Positions 16,687-24,330 of a stretch of DNA of 38,881 nt are shown piece after piece. Source of the stretch: Sulfurospirillum sp. UBA12182 (GTDB lineage Bacteria > Campylobacterota > Campylobacteria > Campylobacterales > Sulfurospirillaceae); the NCBI GenBank assembly GCA_002742765.1, contig DLUF01000088.1:1-38881 (forward strand), written 5' to 3'. Numbering within the stretch: position 1 is the stretch's first letter; every line of letters starts with the position of its first letter. The notes beneath the pieces were generated by a model. The model had not been told where the DNA came from. It searched no databases and saw nothing but the letters and a program-made list of their open reading frames with translations. The translations under genes and the position numbers were made by a program.

Positions 16687-16738
16687 TGTTTACAAAATAT
16701 TTTAAAAACCTATTGTATAATAACTTCCATTGTAAACA
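16687..16738 (+). promoter_or_regulatory. Promoter with flanking inverted repeat before the thioredoxin-fold gene
   Basis: A consensus -10 TATAAT lies at 16716-16721, 36 bp before the ATG at 16758. TGTTTACAA (16687-16695) and TTGTAAACA (16730-16738) are perfect 9-bp inverted arms on either side, 43 bp apart centre to centre. They cover the -35 side and the start of the transcript. This may be a looped operator or chance. Confidence 0.5.
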
Positions 16739-16757
16739 AACAAAATAAAGGTAAAAC

Positions 16758-17474
16758 ATGAATACAAAAGCACTTTTAGGAGTCTCTTTGCTTTGTTCAT
16801 CTGTATTTAGTGCTACAGATACTCAAATCATAAACTATTTCAAATCCCAAATTCCAGTTCCAACTATACAAATCGAAGTTACTTCAAGAGTAAACATCGA
16901 TAATGTTGAGGGTGGTTTAGAGTATGTAACGCTCAATATCAGTGATGGACAAAGAGCACAAGAACTATCTGTTTTCACAAAAGACAACCTCATCTTTCCA
17001 GACGTTATCAATATAAACGATGGTGGAAGCATCAAAGAGAAGCTTGATAGAGATAAACTTATCAAAAATCTCTCTAAAATCTATAAAGAAGAAGACCCAA
17101 AAAATATCCTCATGGTAGGAAATGACCCTAAAAAAGAGACTCTCGTAGTTTTTACTGACCCAGAGTGTCCTTTTTGCAACAAAGAGGTACAAAAAATCGA
17201 ACAAAGACTTGAAACATACAATTTAAAGCTTATCTTCACACCAGTTCATGATAGAAGTTCTTTAGAGAAATCCGTTCTTATCCTCAAACAAGCAAGTAAT
17301 CTTAAAGATACTAAAGAACAAGTAAAAATCATTCAAAAATATTTCAATGGTGATGTAGATGCAAAAGTAAGTGATGAAGAAGTACAAAACATCCAAAGCC
17401 TTATCTCAAAATACTTCAGTGCAGGTATCAAAGGTGTTCCTTTTATCGTAAATGAAAAAGATTTATTAAACTAA
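16758..17474 (+). CDS. Periplasmic thioredoxin-fold protein, DsbC/DsbG-like
   Basis: This 238-aa protein has a signal peptide (residues 1-18, cleavage after V-F-S-A). An N-terminal region of about 95 residues resembles a dimerisation domain. A thioredoxin fold follows, with active-site C137-P-F-C140 in 'VFTDPECPFC' and the cis-proline loop 'GVPFIV' near residues 226-231. The layout is that of disulfide isomerases or reductases of the DsbC/G kind, acting on periplasmic thiols. It is slightly shorter than E. coli DsbC after the second motif. The next gene starts 2 nt after its stop. Whether it works as an isomerase or an oxidase cannot be told from the sequence. Confidence 0.85.
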   Translation: MNTKALLGVSLLCSSVFSATDTQIINYFKSQIPVPTIQIEVTSRVNIDNVEGGLEYVTLNISDGQRAQELSVFTKDNLIFPDVININDGGSIKEKLDRDKLIKNLSKIYKEEDPKNILMVGNDPKKETLVVFTDPECPFCNKEVQKIEQRLETYNLKLIFTPVHDRSSLEKSVLILKQASNLKDTKEQVKIIQKYFNGDVDAKVSDEEVQNIQSLISKYFSAGIKGVPFIVNEKDLLN

Positions 17475-17476
17475 CC

Positions 17477-17923
17477 ATGAAATCTATCCTCTTTGTCTGC
17501 TTAGGAAACATTTGCCGATCTCCTCTTGCTGAGGGTATCGCTAGAAAAATGTTTGAACAAAGAGGTTTACATGTAAAGCTTGATTCAGCAGGAACAGGGA
17601 GTTGGCATATAGGAGAAGCTCCCTGCCCTGACTCCATAAAAGTTGCAAAACTTCACGATATAGACATCTCTTCTTTAAGAGCAAGACAAGTTTGCTTAAA
17701 AGACGAAAAAAAATTTGACTTCATCATCGCCATGGATGAAAACAACAGAAAAGACCTTCTTGCTTTAGGCATTAAAAATCCTCTCAAACTAGGTGATTTT
17801 GGATTCAAAGGAGAAGATGTTCCAGATCCTTATTATTATAAAGACTTTGAAGGATTTGAAAAAATCTTCCAAATGATTTCTACAAGTTTAGATGTGTTTA
17901 TAGAAAAAAAATATTATTTGTAG
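17477..17923 (+). CDS. Low-molecular-weight protein tyrosine phosphatase
   Basis: This 148-aa cytoplasmic phosphatase has the catalytic loop C8-L-G-N-I-C-R14-S near the N-terminus and the general acid in 'DPYYY' (Asp117). Both are intact, so it should be active. Family members dephosphorylate tyrosine-phosphorylated proteins, or arsenate in the related ArsC group; the D-P-Y motif fits the phosphatase group. It is directly downstream of the DsbC/G-like gene and likely co-transcribed with it, with no obvious functional link. Confidence 0.93.
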   Translation: MKSILFVCLGNICRSPLAEGIARKMFEQRGLHVKLDSAGTGSWHIGEAPCPDSIKVAKLHDIDISSLRARQVCLKDEKKFDFIIAMDENNRKDLLALGIKNPLKLGDFGFKGEDVPDPYYYKDFEGFEKIFQMISTSLDVFIEKKYYL

Positions 17924-17936
17924 TACAATATAAAAA

Positions 17937-17948
17937 TCTTACGTAAGA
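17937..17948. promoter_or_regulatory. 12-bp palindrome upstream of the PAS-GGDEF gene
   Basis: TCTTACGTAAGA is a perfect palindrome 25 bp before the TTG start of the next gene. TATAAA lies directly upstream (17929-17934), so the palindrome would overlap the transcription start. It is a candidate repressor site, or chance. Confidence 0.35.
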
Positions 17949-17973
17949 CATTGGTTTTTATAAAGGATAAACT

Positions 17974-20010
17974 TTGGACTCCTCCCTTTTTATCGCTTTA
18001 GGATTAGTTGTTGTAATCATCATTTTAATTCTTATCCTTTTTGTAATCCAATTAAAATATAAAAAAAATCTCCAAAAAATGGAAAATTTTGCTCTTCAGT
18101 TAGAGGCTTTTAACGCTCTTACTTTACCACTTTTTTATAAAGATAGCACTGGAAAATTTATAGGATTTAACAAAATTTTCGATAAAAGCTTTGGAGACCA
18201 TAAGAGAGAAACACTTCAAGAACTTAGTAGCTATCATGGAAATCTAAATACAGAAATTACATTAGTTTTCGATAATGGTATCAAAAAAGATGTTTTGTTA
18301 GTGCAAACAAATTTTTTAGATTCTCAAAAAAACCTTTTAGGAACAGTTGGCTATATCCAAGATATACACAATGAAAAAAGAGAAAAAAAATCTATTGTAG
18401 AAAAAAAAGCTCTCCTACAAAATGCTCTTGATTTTTCTGAAGAAGGATACTTTGAGTGGGAAGTTCAAACAGATAAAGCAACTTATTCTCCAACTTGGAA
18501 AAAGCTTATGGGATATACTTTGGAAGATGATGAACCAAATACTCTATCAAGCTGGCTTAATTTAGTTGAATCCTTAGATATAGCACAAGTCAATGAAAAA
18601 GTGAGAAATTTTTTAGATTCTAAAACACAAATCTTAGAGGTTGAACATAGAGTAAAAGCTTTTAGCCAAGACCATTGGGTTAACATAAGAGCCAAGGCTA
18701 TAAAAGATACTGAAAATCAACCACTCAAAGTTGTAGGAACTATAAGAGATGTAACAAAAGTTAAACTACTACAAAAAGAACTAGAAGAACAAAAAAATCT
18801 TTTAACCTCTTTTATAGAAAATTTACCTTTTCTCTCTTTTATCAAGGATAAAAATGGTAAATATCTCTATATTAATAATTTTTATCATAAATATCTAGGC
18901 TATAAAGAATGGAAAGGAAAACATATAAGTGAGCTTTTTGAAGAGTTCATCGCTAAAAGAATAGAAGAGTCTGATAGAGAAGCTTTTTACGAAGCCATCC
19001 ATGAGCATCAAGAGATTATCCCTGATAATAAAGGTGCTAATAGACTCTTTGAAACTTATAAATTTCCAGTTGAACTCAAAGAGCAAGAAGTTCTTTGTGG
19101 TATTGGGATAGATATCACACAAAAGGTAGCTTTACAAGAGGAGATTTTACTCTATAAAGAAGTTTTAGATGCCACAAAAAGCTCTATTGTTCTACTTGAT
19201 AAACAAAGAAAAATCTTACATGTAAACAAAGTTTTTGAACAAGTAACAGGTTTTAAAAAATTTGAACTCCTCAATGCTCCAATAAGCATAAGAAACTCTA
19301 GCAAACACGATGAAAAATTTTACGATACTCTTTGGAAAGAAGTTCTAAGTAAAGGAGAATGGAGAGGTAAACTCTATACACAAAACAAAGATAAAACAGA
19401 CACTTTAGAGATAACAAATATCTATGCTCTTTATGACTCAAAAAATAACATAAAAAACTTTTTCATACTTTCACAAGGGATACAAAGAGAAAAATTTGTT
19501 CAAAGTAGTATCAATCAGTCTTTAGACCCTTTAACCAACCTTCCAAATAAAACTACTTTTTATCAGCTTTTAGACCAAGCTATTTTAAAAGCTCAAAGAT
19601 ATCAAGAACTTTTTGCTCTTGTTTATGTAAACATCGATGATTTTAAACTGCTTAACAACTCTTTAGGACAAGAAGGGGGAGATGAAGCTCTCAAAGAGGT
19701 CGCAAAAAAACTCTCCTACCACATAAGACAAAACGATACTTTAGCTAGATTGCAAGGAGATGAGTTTTGTATCATCTTAGAAAATATAACTGCTATAAAA
19801 GATATGACCATAGTTTGTGAACGTATTCTTGAAGAGATGACAAAGCCTATAAAGCTCAAAAACATCCATGAAATTCTCAGTGTGAGCATCGGTGTAAGCA
19901 TCTTTCCAAATCATTCTACTGATGCTAAAAAACTCTTAGATTTCGCTCATCTTGCTATGTATAAAGCAAAACGAGAGGGAAAAAACGTTTACACTATCTA
20001 CAAAGCTTAA
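17974..20010 (+). CDS. Membrane PAS-GGDEF diguanylate cyclase-like protein
   Basis: This 678-aa protein has one membrane helix (residues 4-27) and then about four PAS domains (near 38-140, 145-265, 275-390 and 390-500). The second contains 'WEVQTDKATYSPTWKKLMGY', a typical PAS-3 start. The GGDEF domain covers about 510-678. The signature reads Q-G-D-E-F (594-598) in place of G-G-D-E-F. An inhibitory-site RxxD (R-Q-N-D, 585-588) stands five residues before it, at the usual spacing. No EAL domain is present. It would make cyclic di-GMP if the first-glycine change is tolerated. The start is TTG 17974 with AAAGGA upstream; no ATG exists nearby. Confidence 0.85.
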   Translation: MDSSLFIALGLVVVIIILILILFVIQLKYKKNLQKMENFALQLEAFNALTLPLFYKDSTGKFIGFNKIFDKSFGDHKRETLQELSSYHGNLNTEITLVFDNGIKKDVLLVQTNFLDSQKNLLGTVGYIQDIHNEKREKKSIVEKKALLQNALDFSEEGYFEWEVQTDKATYSPTWKKLMGYTLEDDEPNTLSSWLNLVESLDIAQVNEKVRNFLDSKTQILEVEHRVKAFSQDHWVNIRAKAIKDTENQPLKVVGTIRDVTKVKLLQKELEEQKNLLTSFIENLPFLSFIKDKNGKYLYINNFYHKYLGYKEWKGKHISELFEEFIAKRIEESDREAFYEAIHEHQEIIPDNKGANRLFETYKFPVELKEQEVLCGIGIDITQKVALQEEILLYKEVLDATKSSIVLLDKQRKILHVNKVFEQVTGFKKFELLNAPISIRNSSKHDEKFYDTLWKEVLSKGEWRGKLYTQNKDKTDTLEITNIYALYDSKNNIKNFFILSQGIQREKFVQSSINQSLDPLTNLPNKTTFYQLLDQAILKAQRYQELFALVYVNIDDFKLLNNSLGQEGGDEALKEVAKKLSYHIRQNDTLARLQGDEFCIILENITAIKDMTIVCERILEEMTKPIKLKNIHEILSVSIGVSIFPNHSTDAKKLLDFAHLAMYKAKREGKNVYTIYKA

Positions 20011-20075
20011 TCAATTAACAATACATTCACATAAACTTTGTAAAATACAACTTAGCTATAACTTTGGAGAGAAGC

Positions 20076-20762
20076 ATGCAAACAAAGATTTTGATGATAG
20101 AAGATGATGTCGAGTTAGCTGGAATGCTCATCACTTTTTTAGCAAAATACAATGTCATTGTAAAAAATTTTGATGACCCTTTCTTAGGTATTAGTGCTTT
20201 AAATCTCGATAAATATGACTTACTTATCTTAGACTTATCGCTTCCTGGTTTAGATGGATTAGAGATTTGTAAAGAGGTAAGAACAAAAAAAAATGATATA
20301 CCCATTATCATCTCAAGTGCTAGAAGTGATTTGGAAGATAAGATAATCGGCTTAGAACTTGGAGCTGATGATTATCTGCCTAAGCCTTATGAACCAAAAG
20401 AGTTATATGCTAGGATTATGAGTGTTTTGAGACGTTATAAAAAGAATGAAGCTTTTACGCAAGAAGAAGAAAGTGATATAAAACTCGCTAAAAACAAATC
20501 TGATATCCTTTTTCATGACCAAGTTTTAAGCCTAACAAGAGCAGAATTTGAAGTTTTGAGCTATATGCTTAGAAAAAAAGATTGCGTTATCCCTCGTAGT
20601 GAACTAATACACAATGCACCCTCGTTAAATGAAGAGAGTGACAGTCGAAGCTTAGATGTTCTTATCAGTAGAATCCGCTCCAAACTAGGGGAAAGTTCTA
20701 AAAATCAAAAGTACATCCGCTCCATTAGAGGTGTAGGATATAGATTAAATGTTCAAGGGTAA
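20076..20762 (+). CDS. OmpR-family response regulator (ArsR/HP0166-like)
   Basis: This 228-aa protein has receiver acidic residues E9/D10/D11, phospho-acceptor Asp53 in 'LLILDLSLPGLDG', 'IIISSARSD' and 'LPKPYEP'. A C-terminal winged helix follows ('LTRAEFEVLSYMLRKKDCVIPRSEL', 'RSIRGVGYRLN'). It pairs with the sensor kinase that begins 3 nt after its stop. The start was placed at ATG 20076, 8 nt after GGAG; the frame is open four codons further to a TTG. It is clearly paralogous to the regulator at 30061-30726 ('DLSLP', 'SSARSD', 'GADDY.PKPY.P.EL'). The regulon is unknown. Confidence 0.9.
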   Translation: MQTKILMIEDDVELAGMLITFLAKYNVIVKNFDDPFLGISALNLDKYDLLILDLSLPGLDGLEICKEVRTKKNDIPIIISSARSDLEDKIIGLELGADDYLPKPYEPKELYARIMSVLRRYKKNEAFTQEEESDIKLAKNKSDILFHDQVLSLTRAEFEVLSYMLRKKDCVIPRSELIHNAPSLNEESDSRSLDVLISRIRSKLGESSKNQKYIRSIRGVGYRLNVQG

Positions 20763-20765
20763 AAA

Positions 20766-22007
20766 TTGAAATGGCTTAACTCTATCATCACCAAAATAAC
20801 TATCATCTTCTTACTTGCTCTTGTGGGCATCATTGCTATGCTTTTTATATTTGTAAAACATCAAATGCAAGAAGAAACACTTAATTGGGAAAATTTTGCT
20901 AGACATGCTATCCACTCTGCCTTTGATAGAAGTTCAAGAACCATAGATTTTGAAAGTCTTGAAGCACTAGGATTAAAACAAGTTTTTGATGAAGATTTAA
21001 AAAAACATATCTTTGAAAGTTATAGAAAAAAAGAGTTTCCACAAGACAAACCAAGAGGTATGATGCGACTTGGTATACAAGCAATTCCTTACAAAAGATC
21101 TGTTTATATCATCTTGCACTCTAAAGAGAACACACCTCTTCTTTTTAGTACAGATTACAAAAAAGAACTCTTCCCCTCTTTAGTGTTTCCTTTTGTAGCT
21201 ATCTTATTTGTTCTATTTTTATATATAGCAATTATCAGAAGCCTTCCTCCGCTCAATGATTTAAAAAGTAAAATTAAAAAATTTTCTGATGGTGATTACT
21301 CCGTTACTTGTGAAAGCAAAAGTAAAGATGAGATAGGTGCTTTAGCAAATGAGTTTCATAATGCTGTTAAAAAAATAAGAAAACTTCGAGATTCAAGACA
21401 ACTTTTTTTACGAAATATCATGCATGAGCTTAAAACTCCTATCACAAAGGGTAAATTCATCTCTGAATTAATCGAAGATAAGCAGTATCAAGCTTCTTTA
21501 GCAAATATTTTTACAAGACAAGAAAATCTCATCGAAGAGTTTTCAAGAATAGAAAAGCTAAGTGCAGATGAGTTGAAACTTGATATTAAAGAGTATAATC
21601 TTGCAGATGTTTTAGACTTCGCACTTGATATCTTAAATCACGAAAGTGATTGTATCGACTTAAAAACGACCCCTTGTAAAATCAATGTTGATTTTGAATT
21701 ATTTGCAACGGCACTAAAAAATCTTTTGGATAATGCTATTAATTACTCTCCTAATAAAAAAGTATCTTTTCAAAACACATGCGAAGTAATCAGTATCGAA
21801 AACTATGGGGATGCATTAGAGTTTGAACTTGAAAAATACTCAGAACCTTACTTCTTAGATGGTACAAAACGGAAAAGCTCAAGAGGATTAGGCTTTGGTC
21901 TTTTCATTACTTGGCATATCATAAGACTACACAACATGAAGATAGAATATTTTAGAGAAAATGGTAAAAATATATTTAAAATATATCTAATTGCAAAAAA
22001 TTCCTAA
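20766..22007 (+). CDS. Sensor histidine kinase (ArsS-like)
   Basis: This 413-aa kinase has membrane helices at about residues 9-31 and 138-157, a periplasmic domain of about 105 residues, and a HAMP region. The phospho-acceptor is His220 in 'NIMHELKTPITKGK'. The HATPase domain has 'NLLDNAINYSP' and 'SSRGLGFGLFITWHI'. It has the compact ArsS layout of Campylobacterota, in which the partner is the OmpR regulator just upstream. Translation starts at TTG 20766 after AAGGGT, and the paralogue at 28830-30074 also starts with TTG. The signal is unknown; ArsS proteins of Helicobacter sense acid, which need not apply here. Confidence 0.9.
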   Translation: MKWLNSIITKITIIFLLALVGIIAMLFIFVKHQMQEETLNWENFARHAIHSAFDRSSRTIDFESLEALGLKQVFDEDLKKHIFESYRKKEFPQDKPRGMMRLGIQAIPYKRSVYIILHSKENTPLLFSTDYKKELFPSLVFPFVAILFVLFLYIAIIRSLPPLNDLKSKIKKFSDGDYSVTCESKSKDEIGALANEFHNAVKKIRKLRDSRQLFLRNIMHELKTPITKGKFISELIEDKQYQASLANIFTRQENLIEEFSRIEKLSADELKLDIKEYNLADVLDFALDILNHESDCIDLKTTPCKINVDFELFATALKNLLDNAINYSPNKKVSFQNTCEVISIENYGDALEFELEKYSEPYFLDGTKRKSSRGLGFGLFITWHIIRLHNMKIEYFRENGKNIFKIYLIAKNS

Positions 22008-22038
22008 TTAATTAATTTTATTATAAGCTTTTTTCTAC

Positions 22039-22044
22039 TATAAT
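22039..22044 (+). promoter_or_regulatory. -10 box of the Dps-family gene
   Basis: A consensus TATAAT lies 28 bp before the ATG at 22072, after an AT-rich stretch. The bases just after it read TTTTGTTATAA, giving a loose TATAAT...TTATAA symmetry that vaguely recalls PerR/Fur-type boxes. The symmetry is too imperfect to claim an operator. Confidence 0.5.
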
Positions 22045-22071
22045 TTTGTTATAAAAAAAAAGGAGAATAAT

Positions 22072-22509
22072 ATGAAAAATGTTATAGAAAAATTGGAACA
22101 AATTCAAGTTGACTCTTTAGCAGTCTTTGTTAAATTACACAATTATCACTGGAATATAAAAGGAATGCAGTTTTATCCTATCCATGAGATGACAGAAAAG
22201 ATTTATGATAAGTTTTCTGAAATCTATGATGAGAGTGCAGAACTTATCTTGCAATTAGGTGGCAAGCCAGTAGTATCTATGAAAGAAGTTTTAGCTAAAA
22301 CTCAAATCCAAGAGGATAGCGGCAATAGCTTTGAAGCAAAATATGTTTTAGAAAATATCATTAAAGATTATGAGATTTTTATGAAATCTTTCAAAGAGCT
22401 TTTAGCTGTTGCTGATGAAAATGGAGATAATGTTAGTGTCGCTTTTGCTGATGAAAATATAGCAGCGATTCAAAAAGATATCTGGATGATTAAAGCAACT
22501 CTTGCCTAA
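22072..22509 (+). CDS. dps: Dps-family ferritin-like DNA-protection protein
   Basis: This 145-aa four-helix protein has the Dps ferroxidase pattern: 'LHNYHWNIKGMQFYPIHEMTEKIYDKFSEIYDESAE' at residues 23-58 holds the two His, the Asp/Glu and the Trp that line the iron site between subunits. It would form dodecamers that oxidise Fe2+ with peroxide and store iron, protecting DNA. Length is typical for the family (Helicobacter NapA 144 aa). A good ribosome binding site, AAAGGAG, precedes the ATG. It is a single-gene unit with its own -10 box and a hairpin after it. Confidence 0.93.
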   Translation: MKNVIEKLEQIQVDSLAVFVKLHNYHWNIKGMQFYPIHEMTEKIYDKFSEIYDESAELILQLGGKPVVSMKEVLAKTQIQEDSGNSFEAKYVLENIIKDYEIFMKSFKELLAVADENGDNVSVAFADENIAAIQKDIWMIKATLA

Positions 22510-22513
22510 GCTT

Positions 22514-22541
22514 AAAGTGGGGTCTTTTTGGACTCCACTTT
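22514..22541 (+). terminator. Terminator hairpin after dps
   Basis: AAAGTGGGGTC (22514-22524) pairs with GACTCCACTTT (22531-22541) over 11 positions including one G-T wobble, around TTTTTG. It starts 5 nt after the dps stop. The following bases are CAAAAAGTTT, so there is no clear T-run; termination may be partial. Confidence 0.6.
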
Positions 22542-22570
22542 CAAAAAGTTTAAATTAAGCAAAAATTAAG

Positions 22571-22803
22571 TATAATCCCCTCAATTTAAAACTTCATTAT
22601 GAACTTCAATAAAACCTGCCGAGATTTGGGAAACTAAGCGAGTATGTAGGTTTTTGCATACGAGTTTTGAGAGTTACCCATCGATACTTACATGATATAA
22701 CTCAACAATTTTTATGTAGTAAAGAGACTTCTCTTTACATTTAGCTACCTAAGAAGTTTTGAAAATTTAAAAATTAGATTTGCACAATCTAAAGGAAAAA
22801 AAT
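22571..22803 (+). promoter_or_regulatory. Promoter and long structured leader of the DEAD-box helicase gene
   Basis: A perfect -10 TATAAT is at 22571-22576, so the transcript should have an untranslated leader of about 220 nt before ATG 22804. No coding frame of note lies in it. Hairpins seen by eye: AAAACCTGC near 22611 with GTAGGTTTT near 22646; GTATG/CATAC at about 22642-22662; GTAAAGAG-ACTT-CTCTTTAC at about 22717-22736; and TTAGATT-TGCAC-AATCTAA at 22774-22792. The last overlaps the start of the ribosome binding site. It matches no riboswitch that I know. Temperature- or helicase-dependent autoregulation is a plausible role. Confidence 0.6.
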
Positions 22804-24246
22804 ATGCAAACATTTGAATCATTTGGTCTTCACCAAGACTTGTTAAAAGCAGTAAGTGAAGCTGGTTTTAGAGAACCTAGCCCCGTACAAGAACATGCTA
22901 TTCCTCTTATCTTAGCAGGAAATGATATCGTTGCGCAAGCACAAACAGGAACAGGAAAAACAGCTGCTTTTGGATTAGGAGCTATGAATAACATCGACCC
23001 TCATTCTAAAAACGTTGAAATCCTTGTTATCACACCAACAAGAGAATTAGCTACACAAGTAAGTGATGAACTTTATATGCTTGGTCGCTTTCGAGATATA
23101 AGAACGGTCACGATTTACGGAGGTAGCTCTTATTCAAGACAGTTATCTTTGATCGAAAAAGGTGTGAGCGTTGTAGTTGCAACACCAGGTCGTATGCTTG
23201 ATCTTTTAAAAAATGACCGTCTTCCAAATTTTGCTCCAAAAGTCGTTATCCTAGATGAAGCAGATGAGATGCTTGACATGGGATTTTTAGAAGATATCGA
23301 AAAAATTTTTACTTACTTACCAAAGCAAAGACAAACTCTTCTTTTCTCAGCAACTATGCCAGAACCTATCAAAAAACTTGCTTCAAGAATTTTAAATGAC
23401 CCAAAATATGTTAACATCACTCCAAAAGACAATACAACAAATGAAGATATAGAACAGCTCTATTATGTTATCAATGAAGCGGAACGTGATAGTGCTATGA
23501 TAAGACTTCTTGATGCAACAGAACCAGAAAAATCGATAGTTTTTTGTAGAACAAAAAAAGAGGTTGATAGACTCTCAACTGCTCTCATCGCTGTTGGATA
23601 CGCGGCAAAAGGCTTACACGGAGATATGGAACAAAACCAAAGAGAGAGTGTTATAAAAGCTTTTAGAAGCTCTCAAATAGACATTCTTGTTGCCACAGAT
23701 GTTGCGGCTAGAGGTTTAAATGTTGCTGATATAAGTCACGTTTTTAACTTTCACATGCCTTTTGATCCTGAAAGCTATGTACATCGTATAGGAAGAACAG
23801 GACGTGCTGGGAAAAAAGGAACAGCTATAACTCTTCTTACTCCTATGGAATACCACTCAATGCAAAGAATTGCAAAAAAAGTTGGTACAAACTTAGAACA
23901 TAGACTTATCCCTACTTTAGGAGATGTAAAAGAGAGTAGACTTGCTAAAATAGCAGATATGATTACTAATGCTAAGTTAAATGACAATGCAGCAAAACTT
24001 TTAAATATCTTAGAAGAAAACATGGATTTGGCACAGATATCTCTCAAACTTATCTCTTTAATGATGGATCAAAACACTCCTAGTGGTCCAGATAAAATAG
24101 GATTTGATAAAAAAACTCTCAGCAACATCATCACTAAAATAGCAGAAAGAGAAAAAAGTAAAAGCAACAGAAAACACGGTAGAAACCCAAGAAGTGGCCG
24201 CAGCCGTGATAACAGCAGAAGACCAAATAGATCAAATAAAAGATAG
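22804..24246 (+). CDS. DEAD-box ATP-dependent RNA helicase
   Basis: This 480-aa helicase has all core motifs: Q motif region 'FREPSPVQ', motif I 'AQTGTGKT' (Lys52), Ia 'PTRELA', Ib 'TPGR', II 'DEAD' (about 152-155), III 'SAT', IV 'VFCRTK', V 'ATDVAARGLNV' and VI 'HRIGRTGRAG'. The last 40 residues are a basic Arg/Ser/Asn-rich tail that probably binds RNA. It is RhlE/CsdA-like, unwinding structured RNA in ribosome assembly, mRNA decay or cold response; the exact subgroup cannot be fixed. The start is ATG 22804 with AAAGGA upstream; an open frame extends eight codons further to a TTG inside the hairpin. It is a single-gene unit with a leader and a terminator. Confidence 0.94.
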   Translation: MQTFESFGLHQDLLKAVSEAGFREPSPVQEHAIPLILAGNDIVAQAQTGTGKTAAFGLGAMNNIDPHSKNVEILVITPTRELATQVSDELYMLGRFRDIRTVTIYGGSSYSRQLSLIEKGVSVVVATPGRMLDLLKNDRLPNFAPKVVILDEADEMLDMGFLEDIEKIFTYLPKQRQTLLFSATMPEPIKKLASRILNDPKYVNITPKDNTTNEDIEQLYYVINEAERDSAMIRLLDATEPEKSIVFCRTKKEVDRLSTALIAVGYAAKGLHGDMEQNQRESVIKAFRSSQIDILVATDVAARGLNVADISHVFNFHMPFDPESYVHRIGRTGRAGKKGTAITLLTPMEYHSMQRIAKKVGTNLEHRLIPTLGDVKESRLAKIADMITNAKLNDNAAKLLNILEENMDLAQISLKLISLMMDQNTPSGPDKIGFDKKTLSNIITKIAEREKSKSNRKHGRNPRSGRSRDNSRRPNRSNKR

Positions 24247-24264
24247 AGGAAACCTCTATCTTTT
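24238..24264 (+). terminator. Strong terminator overlapping the helicase stop codon
   Basis: AAAAGATAGAGG (24238-24249) and CCTCTATCTTTT (24253-24264) are perfect 12-bp arms around AAA, and the 3' arm ends in TTTT. The TAG stop codon (24244-24246) is inside the 5' arm. It is symmetrical enough to act from either strand. Confidence 0.8.
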
Positions 24265-24330
24265 GATAACATAAATGTAACAATTTTTTGTTATCATTTT
24301 CTTGAGCAAAATATGGATAAAGGATAAGTC

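Noticed and set aside
22039-22060. PerR or Fur box before dps
   Set aside because: The TATAAT...TTATAA symmetry has the wrong spacing and is expected by chance in such AT-rich sequence.
22577-22803. tRNA, tmRNA, 6S RNA or known riboswitch in the helicase leader
   Set aside because: No tRNA arms or CCA end, no tag-peptide frame, and no match to riboswitch cores that I know. Kept as an unassigned leader.
24069-24272. Minus-strand Leu-rich 67-aa frame at the end of the helicase
   Set aside because: Shadow of the Arg/Ser-rich helicase tail; apparent hydrophobicity is an artefact of the antisense frame.
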